In this document: positions 7,321 through 17,369 of the stretch, piece by piece
Layout of the letters: each line of letters begins with the position of its first letter
Position numbering within the stretch: position 1 is the first letter of the stretch
DNA from: Vibrio sp. FE10
GTDB lineage: Bacteria; Pseudomonadota; Gammaproteobacteria; Enterobacterales; Vibrionaceae
Length of the DNA stretch: 64,000 nt
Assembly: GCF_030297155.1 (NCBI RefSeq)
Contig: NZ_AP028068.1
Coordinates: 1,922,001-1,986,000, forward strand
Direction: 5' to 3'
Notes under the pieces: model-generated
Told to the model about the DNA's origin: nothing
Databases searched by the model: none
Seen by the model: the letters and a program-made list of their open reading frames with translations, nothing else
Position numbers and translations under genes: made by a program

Positions 7321-10200
7321 ATGACTGAATTACTTCAAAGCCAATTACTAAAAGACTTGGGTACTCAAAACGAGTTTGTTGCTCGTCATAACGGCCCTAA
7401 TAAAGCAGACCAGCAGAAAATGCTTGATGCGATCAACGCGACTAGCTTAGACGCACTGATCGACGAAACAGTTCCTGCACAAATCCGTCTTGAAAAACCA
7501 ATGACACTTGCTGCGCCACTGAGCGAAATGGACATGCTGACCTCTCTTAAAGAGATCGCTAACCTAAACCAAGTGAAACGTACTTTCATTGGCCAAGGCT
7601 ACTACAACACATTCACTCCAAACGTTATTCTACGTAACGTTTTAGAGAACCCAGGCTGGTACACAGCTTACACACCATACCAACCAGAGATTTCTCAAGG
7701 TCGTCTTGAAGCTCTACTCAATTACCAACAAATGGTAATGGACCTAACAGGTATGGAAATCGCGAACGCATCCCTTCTTGATGAAGCGACAGCGGCTGGC
7801 GAAGCTATGACACTGTGTAAGCGTGCTGGCAAAAGCAAGAGCAAAGTATTCTTCGTTGCTGACGATGTTCACCCTCAAACACTAGAAGTTGTTAAAACTC
7901 GTGCTGAGTACATCGGTTTTGAAGTAATGGTTGGTGCTCTTGAAACACTTCCAGAGCAAGACGTATTTGGTGCGCTTCTTCAATACCCGAGTACAACGGG
8001 TGAAGTTCGTGACCTAACAGACATCATTGCGAAAGCTCAAGCAAACAAAACACTGGTAACGGTTGCTACTGACCTACTTGCTTCTGCTCTACTTAAGCCT
8101 GCGGGCGAAATGGGCGCGGACGTAGTAATCGGTTCAGCGCAACGTTTCGGCGTTCCTATGGGTTACGGCGGTCCACACGCTGCATTCATGGGTACTCGTG
8201 AAAAGCATAAGCGTACAATGCCAGGTCGTGTAATCGGTGTATCTATCGATACTCACGGTAACCAAGCGCTACGTATGGCAATGCAAACTCGTGAGCAACA
8301 CATCCGCCGCGAGAAAGCGACATCGAACATCTGTACAGCTCAAGCACTTCTAGCAAACATGGCGTCTTTCTACGCGGTTTACCACGGTGCAGAAGGCCTA
8401 CGTACTATTGCTCGTCGTACACACCACATGACAGCTATCCTAGCGGCTGGCCTGACTAAATCGGGTTACGAGCTAACAAACAACAGCTTCTTTGATACCA
8501 TCACGATCAACTCTGAAGAGAAGACAGATGCACTGTACGCGAAAGCGCAAGCAGCAGACATCAACCTTCGCCTTCTTAAGGGTAAAATCGGTATCAGCTT
8601 AGACGAAACAACAACGATCGACGACGTGAATGCACTGTTCGCAATCTTCGACGTGAAAGAAGACGTTCAAGCACTATCTTCTGACATTGCATCAAACGAG
8701 TTTGCAGCAATTCCAGAAAACTGCCGTCGTGAATCTGAGTTCCTAACTCACCCAGTATTCAACACGCACCACAGCGAAACGCAAATGATGCGTTACCTAA
8801 AACAGCTTGAGAACAAAGACTTCTCACTAACGCACGGCATGATCCCACTGGGCAGCTGTACGATGAAGCTGAACGCTGCTGCTGAGATGATTCCAGTAAC
8901 ATGGCCTGAGTTTGGTTCAATTCACCCATTCGCACCTCTTGATCAAGCAGCGGGTTACACTGCGCTAGCGAAAGATCTTAAAGAGAAGCTATGTGAAATC
9001 ACTGGCTACGACGATTTCTCACTACAACCTAACTCTGGTGCATCTGGTGAATACGCGGGTCTAATCGCGATTCAACGTTACCACGCAAGCCGCGGTGAAG
9101 CTCACCGTAACGTTTGTCTGATTCCGAGCTCTGCGCACGGTACTAACCCTGCAACAGCATCAATGGTTTCAATGAAGGTAGTGGTTGTTAAGTGTGATGA
9201 AGATGGCAACATCGACATGACAGACCTAGCAGCGAAAATCGAGAAGCACAAAGAAAACCTATCAAGCATCATGATCACTTACCCTTCTACGCACGGCGTA
9301 TACGAAGAGCAAGTGAAAGAAGTGTGTGAACAAGTACACGCAGCAGGCGGTCAGGTTTACCTAGACGGCGCGAACATGAACGCTCAAGTAGGTCTAACTT
9401 CACCTGGCTTCATCGGTTCAGACGTATCTCACTTGAACCTACACAAAACATTCTGTATTCCACACGGTGGTGGCGGTCCGGGTATGGGTCCTATCGGTGT
9501 TAAATCGCACCTAGCACCTTTCCTACCAGGTCACATCGAAAACGGTGTACAAGGTTCTGACTACGCGGTATCAGCTGCAGATCTAGGTAGTGCTTCAATC
9601 CTACCTATCTCTTGGGCTTACATCGCAATGATGGGCGAACCTGGCCTAACAGACGCGACTAAAGTTGCGATTCTGAACGCGAACTACGTGATGGAGAAAC
9701 TACGTCCTCACTACCCTGTTCTTTACCGTGGCACTAACGGCCGCGTAGCGCACGAATGTATTATCGATATTCGTCCGCTTAAAGAAGATACAGGCATCAG
9801 CGAAGAAGATATTGCTAAGCGTCTAATGGACTTCGGTTTCCACGCACCGACTATGTCTTTCCCAGTTGCTGGCACGCTAATGGTAGAGCCAACTGAATCA
9901 GAAGATTTAGAAGAGCTAGACCGTTTCTGTGAAGCGATGATCGCAATCCGTCACGAAATGGCAGCAGTGAAAAACGGTGAATGGCCACTAGACAACAACC
10001 CTCTAGTGAACGCACCGCACACACAAGTTGACCTTTCAGGCGCAGAATGGGATCGCCCTTACTCTCGCGAACTGGCTTGCTTCCCATCGAAAGCAACGAA
10101 GAACTCGAAGTACTGGCCTACTGTTAACCGTGTAGACAACGTATACGGCGACCGTAACCTAATCTGTTCTTGCCCAAGCATCGATAACTACGAAGACTAA
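7321..10200 (+). CDS. gcvP: Glycine dehydrogenase (decarboxylating), P protein
   Basis: GcvP decarboxylates glycine using PLP and passes the aminomethyl group to GcvH. The 959-residue single-chain form fuses the alpha and beta halves. The N-terminal half has [18 protein letters not shown]. The C-terminal half has the glycine-rich [12 protein letters not shown] loop just after LNLHKTF, which holds the PLP lysine (residue 709), and the [10 protein letters not shown] segment. Length matches the family. It is the last gene of the rightward operon and is followed by a good terminator. Confidence 0.97.
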   Translation: MTELLQSQLLKDLGTQNEFVARHNGPNKADQQKMLDAINATSLDALIDETVPAQIRLEKPMTLAAPLSEMDMLTSLKEIANLNQVKRTFIGQGYYNTFTPNVILRNVLENPGWYTAYTPYQPEISQGRLEALLNYQQMVMDLTGMEIANASLLDEATAAGEAMTLCKRAGKSKSKVFFVADDVHPQTLEVVKTRAEYIGFEVMVGALETLPEQDVFGALLQYPSTTGEVRDLTDIIAKAQANKTLVTVATDLLASALLKPAGEMGADVVIGSAQRFGVPMGYGGPHAAFMGTREKHKRTMPGRVIGVSIDTHGNQALRMAMQTREQHIRREKATSNICTAQALLANMASFYAVYHGAEGLRTIARRTHHMTAILAAGLTKSGYELTNNSFFDTITINSEEKTDALYAKAQAADINLRLLKGKIGISLDETTTIDDVNALFAIFDVKEDVQALSSDIASNEFAAIPENCRRESEFLTHPVFNTHHSETQMMRYLKQLENKDFSLTHGMIPLGSCTMKLNAAAEMIPVTWPEFGSIHPFAPLDQAAGYTALAKDLKEKLCEITGYDDFSLQPNSGASGEYAGLIAIQRYHASRGEAHRNVCLIPSSAHGTNPATASMVSMKVVVVKCDEDGNIDMTDLAAKIEKHKENLSSIMITYPSTHGVYEEQVKEVCEQVHAAGGQVYLDGANMNAQVGLTSPGFIGSDVSHLNLHKTFCIPHGGGGPGMGPIGVKSHLAPFLPGHIENGVQGSDYAVSAADLGSASILPISWAYIAMMGEPGLTDATKVAILNANYVMEKLRPHYPVLYRGTNGRVAHECIIDIRPLKEDTGISEEDIAKRLMDFGFHAPTMSFPVAGTLMVEPTESEDLEELDRFCEAMIAIRHEMAAVKNGEWPLDNNPLVNAPHTQVDLSGAEWDRPYSRELACFPSKATKNSKYWPTVNRVDNVYGDRNLICSCPSIDNYED

Positions 10201-10221
10201 TTTTTGTAGATATTAGATAAA

Positions 10222-10257
10222 CAAAAGCGAACCACTTGGTTCGCTTTTTTGTTTTTG
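10222..10257 (+). terminator. Terminator of the glyA-gcvH-gcvP operon
   Basis: AAAGCGAACC and GGTTCGCTTT (10224-10247) form a 10-bp stem with an ACTT loop and a six-T run. The GCGAACC core recurs in several terminators in this window. Confidence 0.92.
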
Positions 10258-10339
10258 GAGAATCAATCATTTCAAGGTGAGAGGCAAAGATCGATCAAGC
10301 TGACCAGCAATCCACATATTAGCTTTCTATTATCGTTAT

Positions 10340-11179
10340 TCAATATCTAAGCTTTGTTCTATTTGTAACGCCAGTAATAAACTTATCTACCTCTTCATAG
10401 AATTTGGCAGGGTCGTTTTGCACCCAGTGGTTTGCCCCCTCAAACGAAACATTGTCTAGCGTACTAATAAACGCTTTCGCACGTTCACACCCCTTTAGGC
10501 TGTCAGTACCCCAAAAATATACTTTAGGTATGGATAAGTTTTCGTAGATTTGCCCACAGCCAACCACGCCACGGATATCTTGAGTCGCATGTTGCCCGTA
10601 GATTTCACTGGCGGTTTGACCAAGAACCTCTGGCTCACACCGTCTAACTGACGAAAGATACTTAACACCCGCTCCGTGTCCCCACGCCATGGCAAAACGT
10701 TTTGCGAAACCTTCTCCTTTCACCCAGTTCGTAAATTCGTCAGTACTTAGTTCAGAATATGTGTCTGCAATAATCTGGGATAGGATGATGCTTTCTTCGT
10801 GCAACCCGCCTTCAGCATTAATGAAACCACGCACGATACCTTTCGTGTCGTATTCACAAACCAACGTCGATGTATCACCTCCCCAAGAGTGCCCAAGCAG
10901 AAAACAATCATGGATGCTCAATTGGTCGAGTGCTTTCAACATTCGCTTTGCTTGGCTTTCTGTTGAGTGGGATATATTTGAAGCAGGAGAATAGCCATAA
11001 CCACACAGGTCGAACATGATTAAGTTGTAATTCGGGAGCCAATCTAACGCGTCGGAAAAACATAAATGTGACTCACCCAACCCATGAATTAACACTAATG
11101 TTTCCTGAGACTCTTTGATGTCAGTCGACAAGCAATAAAGCTGGTCACCATCAATCTCTAACCACTTTTCTATCAGCAA
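10340..11179 (-). CDS. Alpha/beta-hydrolase fold protein
   Basis: A 279-residue putative serine hydrolase. The HG oxyanion motif is LIHGLGESH (residues 30-38), the nucleophile elbow is GHSWGG with Ser98, and the C-terminal histidine is in GANHWVQ (His251). An acid is likely in the WGTDSL strand. This catalytic order is that of monoacylglycerol lipase or haloalkane dehalogenase-like hydrolases; the substrate cannot be told. The frame uses a TTG start at 11179 with GAGAGGG 5 nt upstream, and no better ATG is present. It is a single gene, convergent with gcvP. Confidence 0.85.
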   Translation of the reverse strand: MLIEKWLEIDGDQLYCLSTDIKESQETLVLIHGLGESHLCFSDALDWLPNYNLIMFDLCGYGYSPASNISHSTESQAKRMLKALDQLSIHDCFLLGHSWGGDTSTLVCEYDTKGIVRGFINAEGGLHEESIILSQIIADTYSELSTDEFTNWVKGEGFAKRFAMAWGHGAGVKYLSSVRRCEPEVLGQTASEIYGQHATQDIRGVVGCGQIYENLSIPKVYFWGTDSLKGCERAKAFISTLDNVSFEGANHWVQNDPAKFYEEVDKFITGVTNRTKLRY

Positions 11180-11272
11180 CTTACCCTCTCACTTCTAATC
11201 GCAGAATTTGAATTTATCATAACGAATCCAACACGATAAGATAGGTTAAGTTGATTAAATTTTATAAACTCA

Positions 11273-11303
11273 TTGACCTTACCGTAAGGGAAAGGTTTAA
11301 GGT
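11273..11303 (+). promoter_or_regulatory. CueR-type (MerR-family) metal-responsive promoter
   Basis: The -35 is TTGACC (11273-11278) and the -10 is TAAGGT (11298-11303), with the long 19-bp spacer typical of MerR-family targets. Between them lies a 21-bp dyad (11276-11296) with arms ACCTTACC and GGGAAAGGT, in which 8 of 10 base pairs are complementary. The layout and arms closely match the E. coli copA promoter, which also starts TTGACCTT and has AAGGTTTAA before the -10. The transcript would start about 27 nt before the small gene at 11337. Confidence 0.75.
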
Positions 11304-11336
11304 GAAAAGAAATTCACGCTCGATTAGGAAATGATT

Positions 11337-11444
11337 ATGGGGTGTTGTAACAAAGCGCCAAAAGGTGGAGCCCCTCTTGGCCTGCTTCTAAAAGTAACGC
11401 TTGGGATTGGGTTATTTGTGTTTCTGTTGGCTTTGTGGCAGTAG
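11337..11444 (+). CDS. 35-residue membrane protein with Cys-Cys motif, probably copper-induced
   Basis: The product begins MGCCNKAPKGGAP, with adjacent cysteines at residues 3-4, and continues as a single hydrophobic helix (about residues 14-34) ending LALWQ. AGGAA lies about 7 nt before ATG 11337; another in-frame ATG at 11331 is too close to that site. The gene is the first and only coding element downstream of the CueR-type promoter at 11273, and a hairpin follows it. The combination of metal promoter, thiol pair and membrane helix suggests a small protein of copper handling or envelope stress (inference). I do not recognise a named family. Confidence 0.65.
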   Translation: MGCCNKAPKGGAPLGLLLKVTLGIGLFVFLLALWQ

Positions 11445-11480
11445 GAAGCTAAGAAGTGATGGTTAAGTAAGGGTTAGATA

Positions 11481-11501
11481 GCGCCAAATTGATATTGGCG
11501 C
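11481..11501. terminator. Hairpin between small protein and DUF3644-like gene
   Basis: GCGCCAA (11481-11487) pairs with TTGGCGC (11495-11501) around 7 bases. It lies between two convergent genes and could serve either; the T-run is poor. Confidence 0.5.
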
Positions 11502-11521
11502 CATAGTCGTTTGTTATATGC

Positions 11522-12736
11522 TTACTTCACCCGTGCCCTTTCGTACCATTGGTCAAATTGGTCGATGACCCTGTTGTGATAGAAAGTTTTACTAATACTT
11601 TTAGGGTTGTCCGGATCTAATCGGCGCAATTTACAGTACCTTTCACCTTCAGCTTTTAGCGTCCTCATTTGGTCATGAAAGACTTTATTTTGCTTAAAGT
11701 TCGTATAGCGTGCCTTGATTATTTCTAGCAGCTCGTAGTAATCGTGTGGATAGTTTTTCAGAGCATCTTCTTCGGAAAGAACAATTTCCGGAGCATCAGG
11801 ATCATTAGTTAGACGCACTTGTAACGCTTCATCATTTGTCGTTTTTACCAGCTTAGTATGAAGTTTCAACGATATAGCAAAGTTTGCATCTTTTTCATGC
11901 TCATGGTCTTTCTCGATATCTTTCAGATACTTCAGGAGGTTTGACTTAACCTCACTGTCCACGCTAAAACTAGCAACATCTGAAAGATGGAAAAATGATA
12001 CAGGCATAAGGTAGAAGTTGTACCGACTAAAGTCATGGTTGAACCAGTTCATAGCAAGAGTCATGAAGTTTTTCAGTGAAGCTGTACCAATTTCTTGGAT
12101 ATTAGTGCTCAATTCAAGATCACCGCAGACAAAATGCACTGAATCATCTCGGATGTTCATTAACAATCGAATGTTATCTCCGACTACGTTTGGGATAGAA
12201 CCATTAGCTAATAAACGATTCAGGGCAGCTCCCAATGAAATCGTTTTAGGGTTACCACTTGGGGATATTACAACTTGCGCCTTGTTAAAAATATGGATGG
12301 ACTCAGGATTGTCACCAGCATCTTTTACCAACTTTGACTTTAAAAGAAGTTCCCATGCATTTGTCATTAGAATTGAGAAAGTCTCTTCTCGATGCTGAAA
12401 ATTAGGTTTGTTGTATATTTCTATCGCTGAAATACACGCTGAGATAGCCTTTTCTAACATAATCTGGTGAAGGTACTTATCTACTTCATCTTTTTGGCTT
12501 TGGTGTTGGCGAAAAGTAGTTGAGTTGAAAGTTGTGATAACTTCTGTGACCTTATAAGCATTGTTCTTTCGCTCCAGCAATGAAACCCATTTTTTACGTA
12601 AATACGTTTTTACTGTAGATACGCTCCAACCTGTCTTTTCAGCTAAGTCATCTAACGTGAACTCGTGTCCAGATTGAAAACTCTCAAGGAAGAATGTATA
12701 AGCCTTGTCTACTTGCAACCATTTTTTCTCTGACAT
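11522..12736 (-). CDS. DUF3644-like protein: N-terminal winged helix, HEPN-like core
   Basis: A 404-residue cytoplasmic protein. Residues about 25-55 look like a winged helix-turn-helix (FTLDDLAEKTGWSVSTVKTY). The centre has AIEIYNKPNFQHREETFSIL and NAWELLLKSKL, which I recognise as DUF3644. Further on, NIRDDSVHF (Arg196 to His201) has the R-x4-H spacing of HEPN ribonucleases. The C-terminal third has basic helices. ATG 12736 is chosen because TAGGT precedes it. DUF3644 proteins are often found near phage-defence genes; here it stands alone. A toxin or abortive-infection role is inference. Confidence 0.6.
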   Translation of the reverse strand: MSEKKWLQVDKAYTFFLESFQSGHEFTLDDLAEKTGWSVSTVKTYLRKKWVSLLERKNNAYKVTEVITTFNSTTFRQHQSQKDEVDKYLHQIMLEKAISACISAIEIYNKPNFQHREETFSILMTNAWELLLKSKLVKDAGDNPESIHIFNKAQVVISPSGNPKTISLGAALNRLLANGSIPNVVGDNIRLLMNIRDDSVHFVCGDLELSTNIQEIGTASLKNFMTLAMNWFNHDFSRYNFYLMPVSFFHLSDVASFSVDSEVKSNLLKYLKDIEKDHEHEKDANFAISLKLHTKLVKTTNDEALQVRLTNDPDAPEIVLSEEDALKNYPHDYYELLEIIKARYTNFKQNKVFHDQMRTLKAEGERYCKLRRLDPDNPKSISKTFYHNRVIDQFDQWYERARVK

Positions 12737-13133
12737 AAACCTACCTACTAACTGCATACAATAGTTCTGAGACCGAAAAGTTCTGCATTTAAATACATGA
12801 TTTTTCTATCTAGTTTTTTATGCCATCAATTGTACTGGTCTTTGCCTTTTCATAACAATTACTTATACCGAAACATTAGTGATTAGCGTGGCAAATATAG
12901 AATTTATCTGTCTAGTATGATTCCCGAAAAATCATTAACTTACGCGCGTTAACCCTGTGTTTTAACCATCAGAACCCTTGACTGTCTCAAAGCTAATTGA
13001 ACTCTATAAATCCAAAGCTTGACCCTATACGGTAAGGTGTTTATATTGTCGCCCGCCCAACGGGGCACATCCTAAAATGCACACCGGCCATCCTGCCATC
13101 ATTCGTGTATTTATATTGGTGTTGTGAACTTCC
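12737..13133 (+). promoter_or_regulatory. Intergenic region with norM-type pump promoter
   Basis: There are 397 bases without a gene. A strong sigma70-like promoter lies at 13019-13047: TTGACC, 17-bp spacer, TATATT. A dyad, ACCCTA-N5-TAAGGT (13022-13038), overlaps its -35 and spacer and could be an operator. The remaining AT-rich sequence holds the leftward promoter of the DUF3644-like gene. No structured RNA is recognised in the roughly 80-base 5' untranslated region. Confidence 0.55.
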
Positions 13134-14516
13134 ATGCTAACGAAATTTCGTCCTTTTATTCGTGAATCGGGTGCGCTTATGCATCTTTCGATTCCAATCA
13201 TTTTGACTCAAATAGCGACCCAAGCAATGGGGTTTGTAGATACGACAATGGCTGGCCAAGTAAGCCCTGCCGATCTCGCCGCTATTGCACTTGGCACCAG
13301 CCTTTGGATCCCAGTTTTACTGCTACTGCGTGGTGTGATTATGGCGCTAACGCCTGTTGTTGCTTACCACCGAGGTGCACGTGATTTCCAAAGTATCTCT
13401 GTTGAATTCTTCCAGATGGTTTGGTTGGCATTAATTGCTAGTGTGCTCCTCATCGCTTATTTGGTGAGTGCGAAACCGATTTTAGAATGGATTGGGGTTG
13501 CCGCTGAGATCATCCCTATCGGCAGTGACTATGCTTTCGCCCTAGCCTTTGGTGTACCGGGTATTGCCCTGTTCTACACTTTGAACGGCTTCTGTGAAGG
13601 GATGAACAACACCAAAGTACCAATGATCATTTCTGTGGTTGGTCTGTTAGTAAATATTCCGGTCAACTACGTGCTGATCTACGGTAAGTTCGGCTTCCCT
13701 GAAATGGGCGCTGTCGGTTGTGGTTGGGCGACAAGCTTGGTGTATTGGCTAATGTCGGGGATGCTGTATTCCTACATTAAAGGTCATCACCACTACAAGT
13801 CCATCATCAGCTTTGCAGACGCTAAGCCAAAAGCAAAAGAGATGCTTCACCTTCTAAGATTAGGTTTACCTATCGGGATGAACATCGCGGTTTGTGGCAG
13901 TATCTTTGCGGTAATCGCACTGATGATTGGCCGTATTGGTGCAGAGAACGTGGCAGCGGCACAAATTGCACTTAACATCTCGATCCTAACTTACGTGATT
14001 CCTATGAGTATCTCGTTTGGCATTACGATTCGTGTTGGACATGCACTAGGCGAGAAAGACGAACTAGGCGCAATTGAACGCAGCAAAGTCGGTATCTTGG
14101 TTGCGGCGTTGATTTCATTACTTTCGGTTGCGATGTTCCTTCTGTTCCCGGAGTGGATCATTAGGCTTTACACCACCGACCCTGCAATTAGCGCGACAGC
14201 AGCAGTATTGTTGACGTTTACGGCGATGTACCAATTCAGCGATGCATTACAAACGTCTGCTAACGGCGCACTACGTGGCTATAAAGACACTAAGATCCCG
14301 ATGATTTTAGCTATCGCTTCATACTGGGGCTTAGCACTACCACTGGGCATGGTATTGGGCTTAACAGACCACATTGTTCCTGCAATGGGTGAAGAAGGCT
14401 TTTGGATTGGTATTCTAACGGGCTTGAGCGTTTCAGCGACGCTGATGTTAATTCGCTTGCGATACGTGATTAAGAAGCGTGACTTGCCACCAGCAAGTGC
14501 TCCATTGGCAAACTAA
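13134..14516 (+). CDS. norM: MATE-family multidrug efflux pump (NorM type)
   Basis: A 460-residue inner-membrane antiporter expelling cationic drugs in exchange for sodium or protons. Twelve hydrophobic segments are visible. The N-terminus (SIPIILTQIATQAMGFVDTT followed by MAG) and the GTSLWIPVLLLLRGVIMALTP segment are characteristic of the NorM/MdtK branch, and the second half repeats the MATE fold. Length is standard. The Shine-Dalgarno is weak. It is a single gene between its own promoter and a strong bidirectional terminator. The substrate range cannot be read from the sequence. Confidence 0.88.
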   Translation: MLTKFRPFIRESGALMHLSIPIILTQIATQAMGFVDTTMAGQVSPADLAAIALGTSLWIPVLLLLRGVIMALTPVVAYHRGARDFQSISVEFFQMVWLALIASVLLIAYLVSAKPILEWIGVAAEIIPIGSDYAFALAFGVPGIALFYTLNGFCEGMNNTKVPMIISVVGLLVNIPVNYVLIYGKFGFPEMGAVGCGWATSLVYWLMSGMLYSYIKGHHHYKSIISFADAKPKAKEMLHLLRLGLPIGMNIAVCGSIFAVIALMIGRIGAENVAAAQIALNISILTYVIPMSISFGITIRVGHALGEKDELGAIERSKVGILVAALISLLSVAMFLLFPEWIIRLYTTDPAISATAAVLLTFTAMYQFSDALQTSANGALRGYKDTKIPMILAIASYWGLALPLGMVLGLTDHIVPAMGEEGFWIGILTGLSVSATLMLIRLRYVIKKRDLPPASAPLAN

Positions 14517-14537
14517 GACAAATCAACAAGCTAATAC

Positions 14538-14579
14538 AAAAAAGCACGTTATTGCTACTCGGCAATAACGTGCTTTTTA
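14538..14579. terminator. Bidirectional terminator
   Basis: AAAAGCACGTTATTGC and GCAATAACGTGCTTTT form a 16-bp stem with A/T runs on both sides. It serves the rightward norM and the leftward pilin gene. Confidence 0.92.
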
Positions 14580-14612
14580 TTGAATTTCTATAAATCAGTT
14601 AATGTGTACGAT

Positions 14613-15179
14613 TTAACAATTGTTGTTAACAATACGAACTGTACACTCGCATCCTTCATCAGGACACTGGCTACCATTGGTTCGGCCAAAAGAGTCATAA
14701 AGAACAAAGCAACCTTGGCGTTGCTCTAAGTCAGCGTCTGTTATATTCGTACTATCTAGTTCTGCTTGAGTAAAGTCATAATCATACCCGACCACGGTAT
14801 GTCGATTACCGAGTTCTGAAGTTAAGCTATCATCATCCGACAAAGTTAGGAAGTGGAGCATATTTAACGCATCTCCTGATTCACCTTCACTTTCAGGGCA
14901 AAGGGTTCCCCAGTCGACTTCAACGCTACCAATACCAAAGTCAATCACATAGTTGCTCTGGTCACCTGGGTTTGTTGCGTCCGGATTAAGCCCAACAATA
15001 ATCGCCTTAGAGGTTACTTGTGTGATCACCCCTTCCATTGCACCTGCAACACCTTCAAGCACCGCTTCTCTCGCTGACTCTTGGATATTAAGAAACCTCG
15101 GGGCTGCCGTTACGGCTAAAACACCGAGTATCACGATGACAACGATTAATTCCATTAACGTAAAGCCGTTTTTCTTCAT
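14613..15179 (-). CDS. Type IV pilin-like protein (MSHA/pseudopilin type)
   Basis: A 188-residue prepilin. After a five-residue leader (MKKNG) comes the prepilin peptidase site with FTLMELIVVIVILGVLAV, including the conserved Glu5 of the mature chain; the hydrophobic N-terminal helix continues to TAAPRFL. The globular part holds two C-terminal cysteine clusters (GCFVLYD; QCPDEGCECTVRIVNNNC). The N-terminus resembles MshA-type pilins. No other pilus gene is nearby, so it is an orphan subunit relying on a remote assembly system. Start 15179 gives a normal leader; the upstream in-frame start at 15200 would lengthen it abnormally. Confidence 0.85.
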   Translation of the reverse strand: MKKNGFTLMELIVVIVILGVLAVTAAPRFLNIQESAREAVLEGVAGAMEGVITQVTSKAIIVGLNPDATNPGDQSNYVIDFGIGSVEVDWGTLCPESEGESGDALNMLHFLTLSDDDSLTSELGNRHTVVGYDYDFTQAELDSTNITDADLEQRQGCFVLYDSFGRTNGSQCPDEGCECTVRIVNNNC

Positions 15180-15540
15180 AACACCCACATCATGTGACAA
15201 CTAAAAGATTCAATAACTCAATGAATTATCACTAACTATACATTGTGGAGAGATGCGTAACACCTTATGTGTCGCATCAAAGCTGCTGTTTAGTCGGTTT
15301 TTTGAACTTGCGCATGTGAAGTAAAGGGAAGTGGCTTCATGTTACTGTCTTATTTATTCACGTTCTTTTGAATAAGCTAAATTGTCACGATATAGCGACG
15401 CGCTTACATTCTTGATCTCTGTTGTGCGCTATTGGTGTATTTACTTTGGCATCTCGCAAAAAAATAGCGCTCATGTATGACATAAGCGCTATTAAATAAC
15501 TGGAGACCCACACATCTCTCAAAGAGATATGTTGGGAATT
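15180..15540. other. Intergenic region between pilin-like gene and chemoreceptor
   Basis: These 360 bases hold the pilin promoter at the right-hand side and the chemoreceptor terminator at 15457-15493. I see no further gene or structured element. Confidence 0.5.
15457..15493 (-). terminator. Terminator of the chemoreceptor gene
   Basis: AATAGCGCT (15463-15471) pairs with AGCGCTATT (15485-15493), and read leftward the stem runs into a T-tract of eight. Confidence 0.85.
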
Positions 15541-17100
15541 CTAGATTTTAAATGAGCCGACATAACGGTCGAGAACTTGTGACAACTCTGCCAGCTGCTG
15601 GCTTGATTGCTCTAACTTCTCACTTGCGCTCAAACCGTTTTTGACTGAGCTGTTAACCGTATCCATGTTCATATTAATTTCATTCGCTACCGCTGATTGC
15701 TGCTCCGTTGCCGTTGCGACTTGCGTATTAATATCGAGAATAGCCAAAACTTGCGTGGCAATTTTTTCCAAAGCTTGGCGAGCCATTTCAGTTTCAGTCG
15801 TACCCTCTTCAATTAAGTTCTTGCTATTACTCATCGAGCTAACAGCGTTCTTAGCTTCGGTTTGAAGTTGGTTGATCATCGTGTCAATTTCATCGGTCGA
15901 CTGTGCTGTTTTTGTCGCTAGGTTACGAACTTCATCAGCAACGACAGCAAAGCCTCGGCCAGCCTCACCAGCACGCGCAGCTTCAATTGCAGCATTAAGC
16001 GCAAGCAAATTCGTTTGCTCAGAGATACCTCTAATAACATCAAGAATAGTACCGATCGATTGGGTATTATCAGCAAGGCTAACAATGATGTCAGAAGCAC
16101 TATTCATCTCGGCTTCAAGGTTCGAGATTGAGGTCGTGGTCTTCTCAATCGTCTTATGACCTTCTTGAGTTTCACTCGCCGCCATGTTTGCCGCGCTTGC
16201 AGCACCAGCCGCGCTAGATGCAATTTCATTAACCGTGGCAATCATTTCATTCATAGATGTCACGACCAACATGGTTTGTTCGTTCTGTTCTTGCCCTCTT
16301 TGCAATGCTTGCTGCGACTGTTCACGAAGCCCAATAGCTGTGCTATTTAATTCGACACCAGTATTCACTGTTTGCGTAATTATCTCGTGCACCTTGCCAA
16401 CGAACACATTGAAAGCCGATGAGATTTGAGCGACTTCGTCATTCCCTTTAATTGGCAAACGTACTGATAGATCACCATCGCCTTCAGAAATATCATGCAA
16501 TGTATTTTTCAATACCAAGAGAGGTTGCATCAGTTTGCTAAGAAGAAGTGATAGAACAACGAGACAAACAACAAAAATGAAAACCATTGAAGCGAGCTGG
16601 TAGCTAATAATGCCATTCGTTGCTTGGCTAACCTCTGTGATAGGAATACCGATATCAAAAGTACCGTACAGCTCACCGTTGACGTAGATAGGTGCCATGA
16701 TGTCAAACACCCAAACTTGTTGAACATCAGCGTACCATTTTGAATACTGTTGGACGCCTTGGGTTGCGCCTTTAACTGTATAACTATCTTCATAAACTTT
16801 ATTCAGTTTATTTTTGTCGCTGTGAGCAATAGCACTTACGTTACTATCAATAACAATGGCATAAGTGACATCAGATCGCTGTTTCAGCTCACCCACCAAC
16901 TTTTGTAAATCTTGAACTGGATTGTCCGAATTCTCTAAGATATACCCCGCATTTCCAGCCAAGAATTCAGCTTGAACTTGCGATTTGTTCAATATTATCT
17001 CATCAATTTTTTCGCTTGAAATGAAATAAGTTGACGCCATACTCGCAGCGACGGCAATGCCAAACATAATAAAAACGGCAAATAGGATTGTTTTCTTCAT
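15541..17100 (-). CDS. Methyl-accepting chemotaxis protein
   Basis: A 519-residue transmembrane chemoreceptor. TM1 is near residues 5-25. A periplasmic sensor of about 140 residues follows, resembling a single Cache domain ([16 protein letters not shown], then [19 protein letters not shown]). TM2 is near 168-190, then HAMP ([20 protein letters not shown]). The signalling coiled coil has the conserved hairpin tip [19 protein letters not shown] and [15 protein letters not shown]. It lacks a C-terminal CheR-binding pentapeptide. It relays ligand binding to the CheA/CheW array; the ligand is unknown. It is a single gene with a terminator. Confidence 0.95.
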   Translation of the reverse strand: MKKTILFAVFIMFGIAVAASMASTYFISSEKIDEIILNKSQVQAEFLAGNAGYILENSDNPVQDLQKLVGELKQRSDVTYAIVIDSNVSAIAHSDKNKLNKVYEDSYTVKGATQGVQQYSKWYADVQQVWVFDIMAPIYVNGELYGTFDIGIPITEVSQATNGIISYQLASMVFIFVVCLVVLSLLLSKLMQPLLVLKNTLHDISEGDGDLSVRLPIKGNDEVAQISSAFNVFVGKVHEIITQTVNTGVELNSTAIGLREQSQQALQRGQEQNEQTMLVVTSMNEMIATVNEIASSAAGAASAANMAASETQEGHKTIEKTTTSISNLEAEMNSASDIIVSLADNTQSIGTILDVIRGISEQTNLLALNAAIEAARAGEAGRGFAVVADEVRNLATKTAQSTDEIDTMINQLQTEAKNAVSSMSNSKNLIEEGTTETEMARQALEKIATQVLAILDINTQVATATEQQSAVANEINMNMDTVNSSVKNGLSASEKLEQSSQQLAELSQVLDRYVGSFKI

Positions 17101-17369
17101 TTAGGTTGTCTCGACGCAAGTTTGTTAAAAGTTCTCTAAAGGTTTCAAAAACTGAAACCAAAGCTCACACGTTTTATCTCGTGTTAGAGCTCGCCTCTAT
17201 TTCTTTATCTGTAAAAATCCTGATAACTTTAGTCAAATCATGCGAAAAACATATGTTAATCACGACTTCTTAACATATGGGCGAATTCAACACGGAACCT
17301 GCACTTGGAAATCTGATTAATAAGTAAAGTCGTCGCTTAATCATTACATTTGAATAAAGAGTCGATTTC

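Noticed and set aside
14613..15179. Part of an MSHA pilus operon
   Set aside because: The pilin-like gene is single, with no pilus assembly genes on either side.
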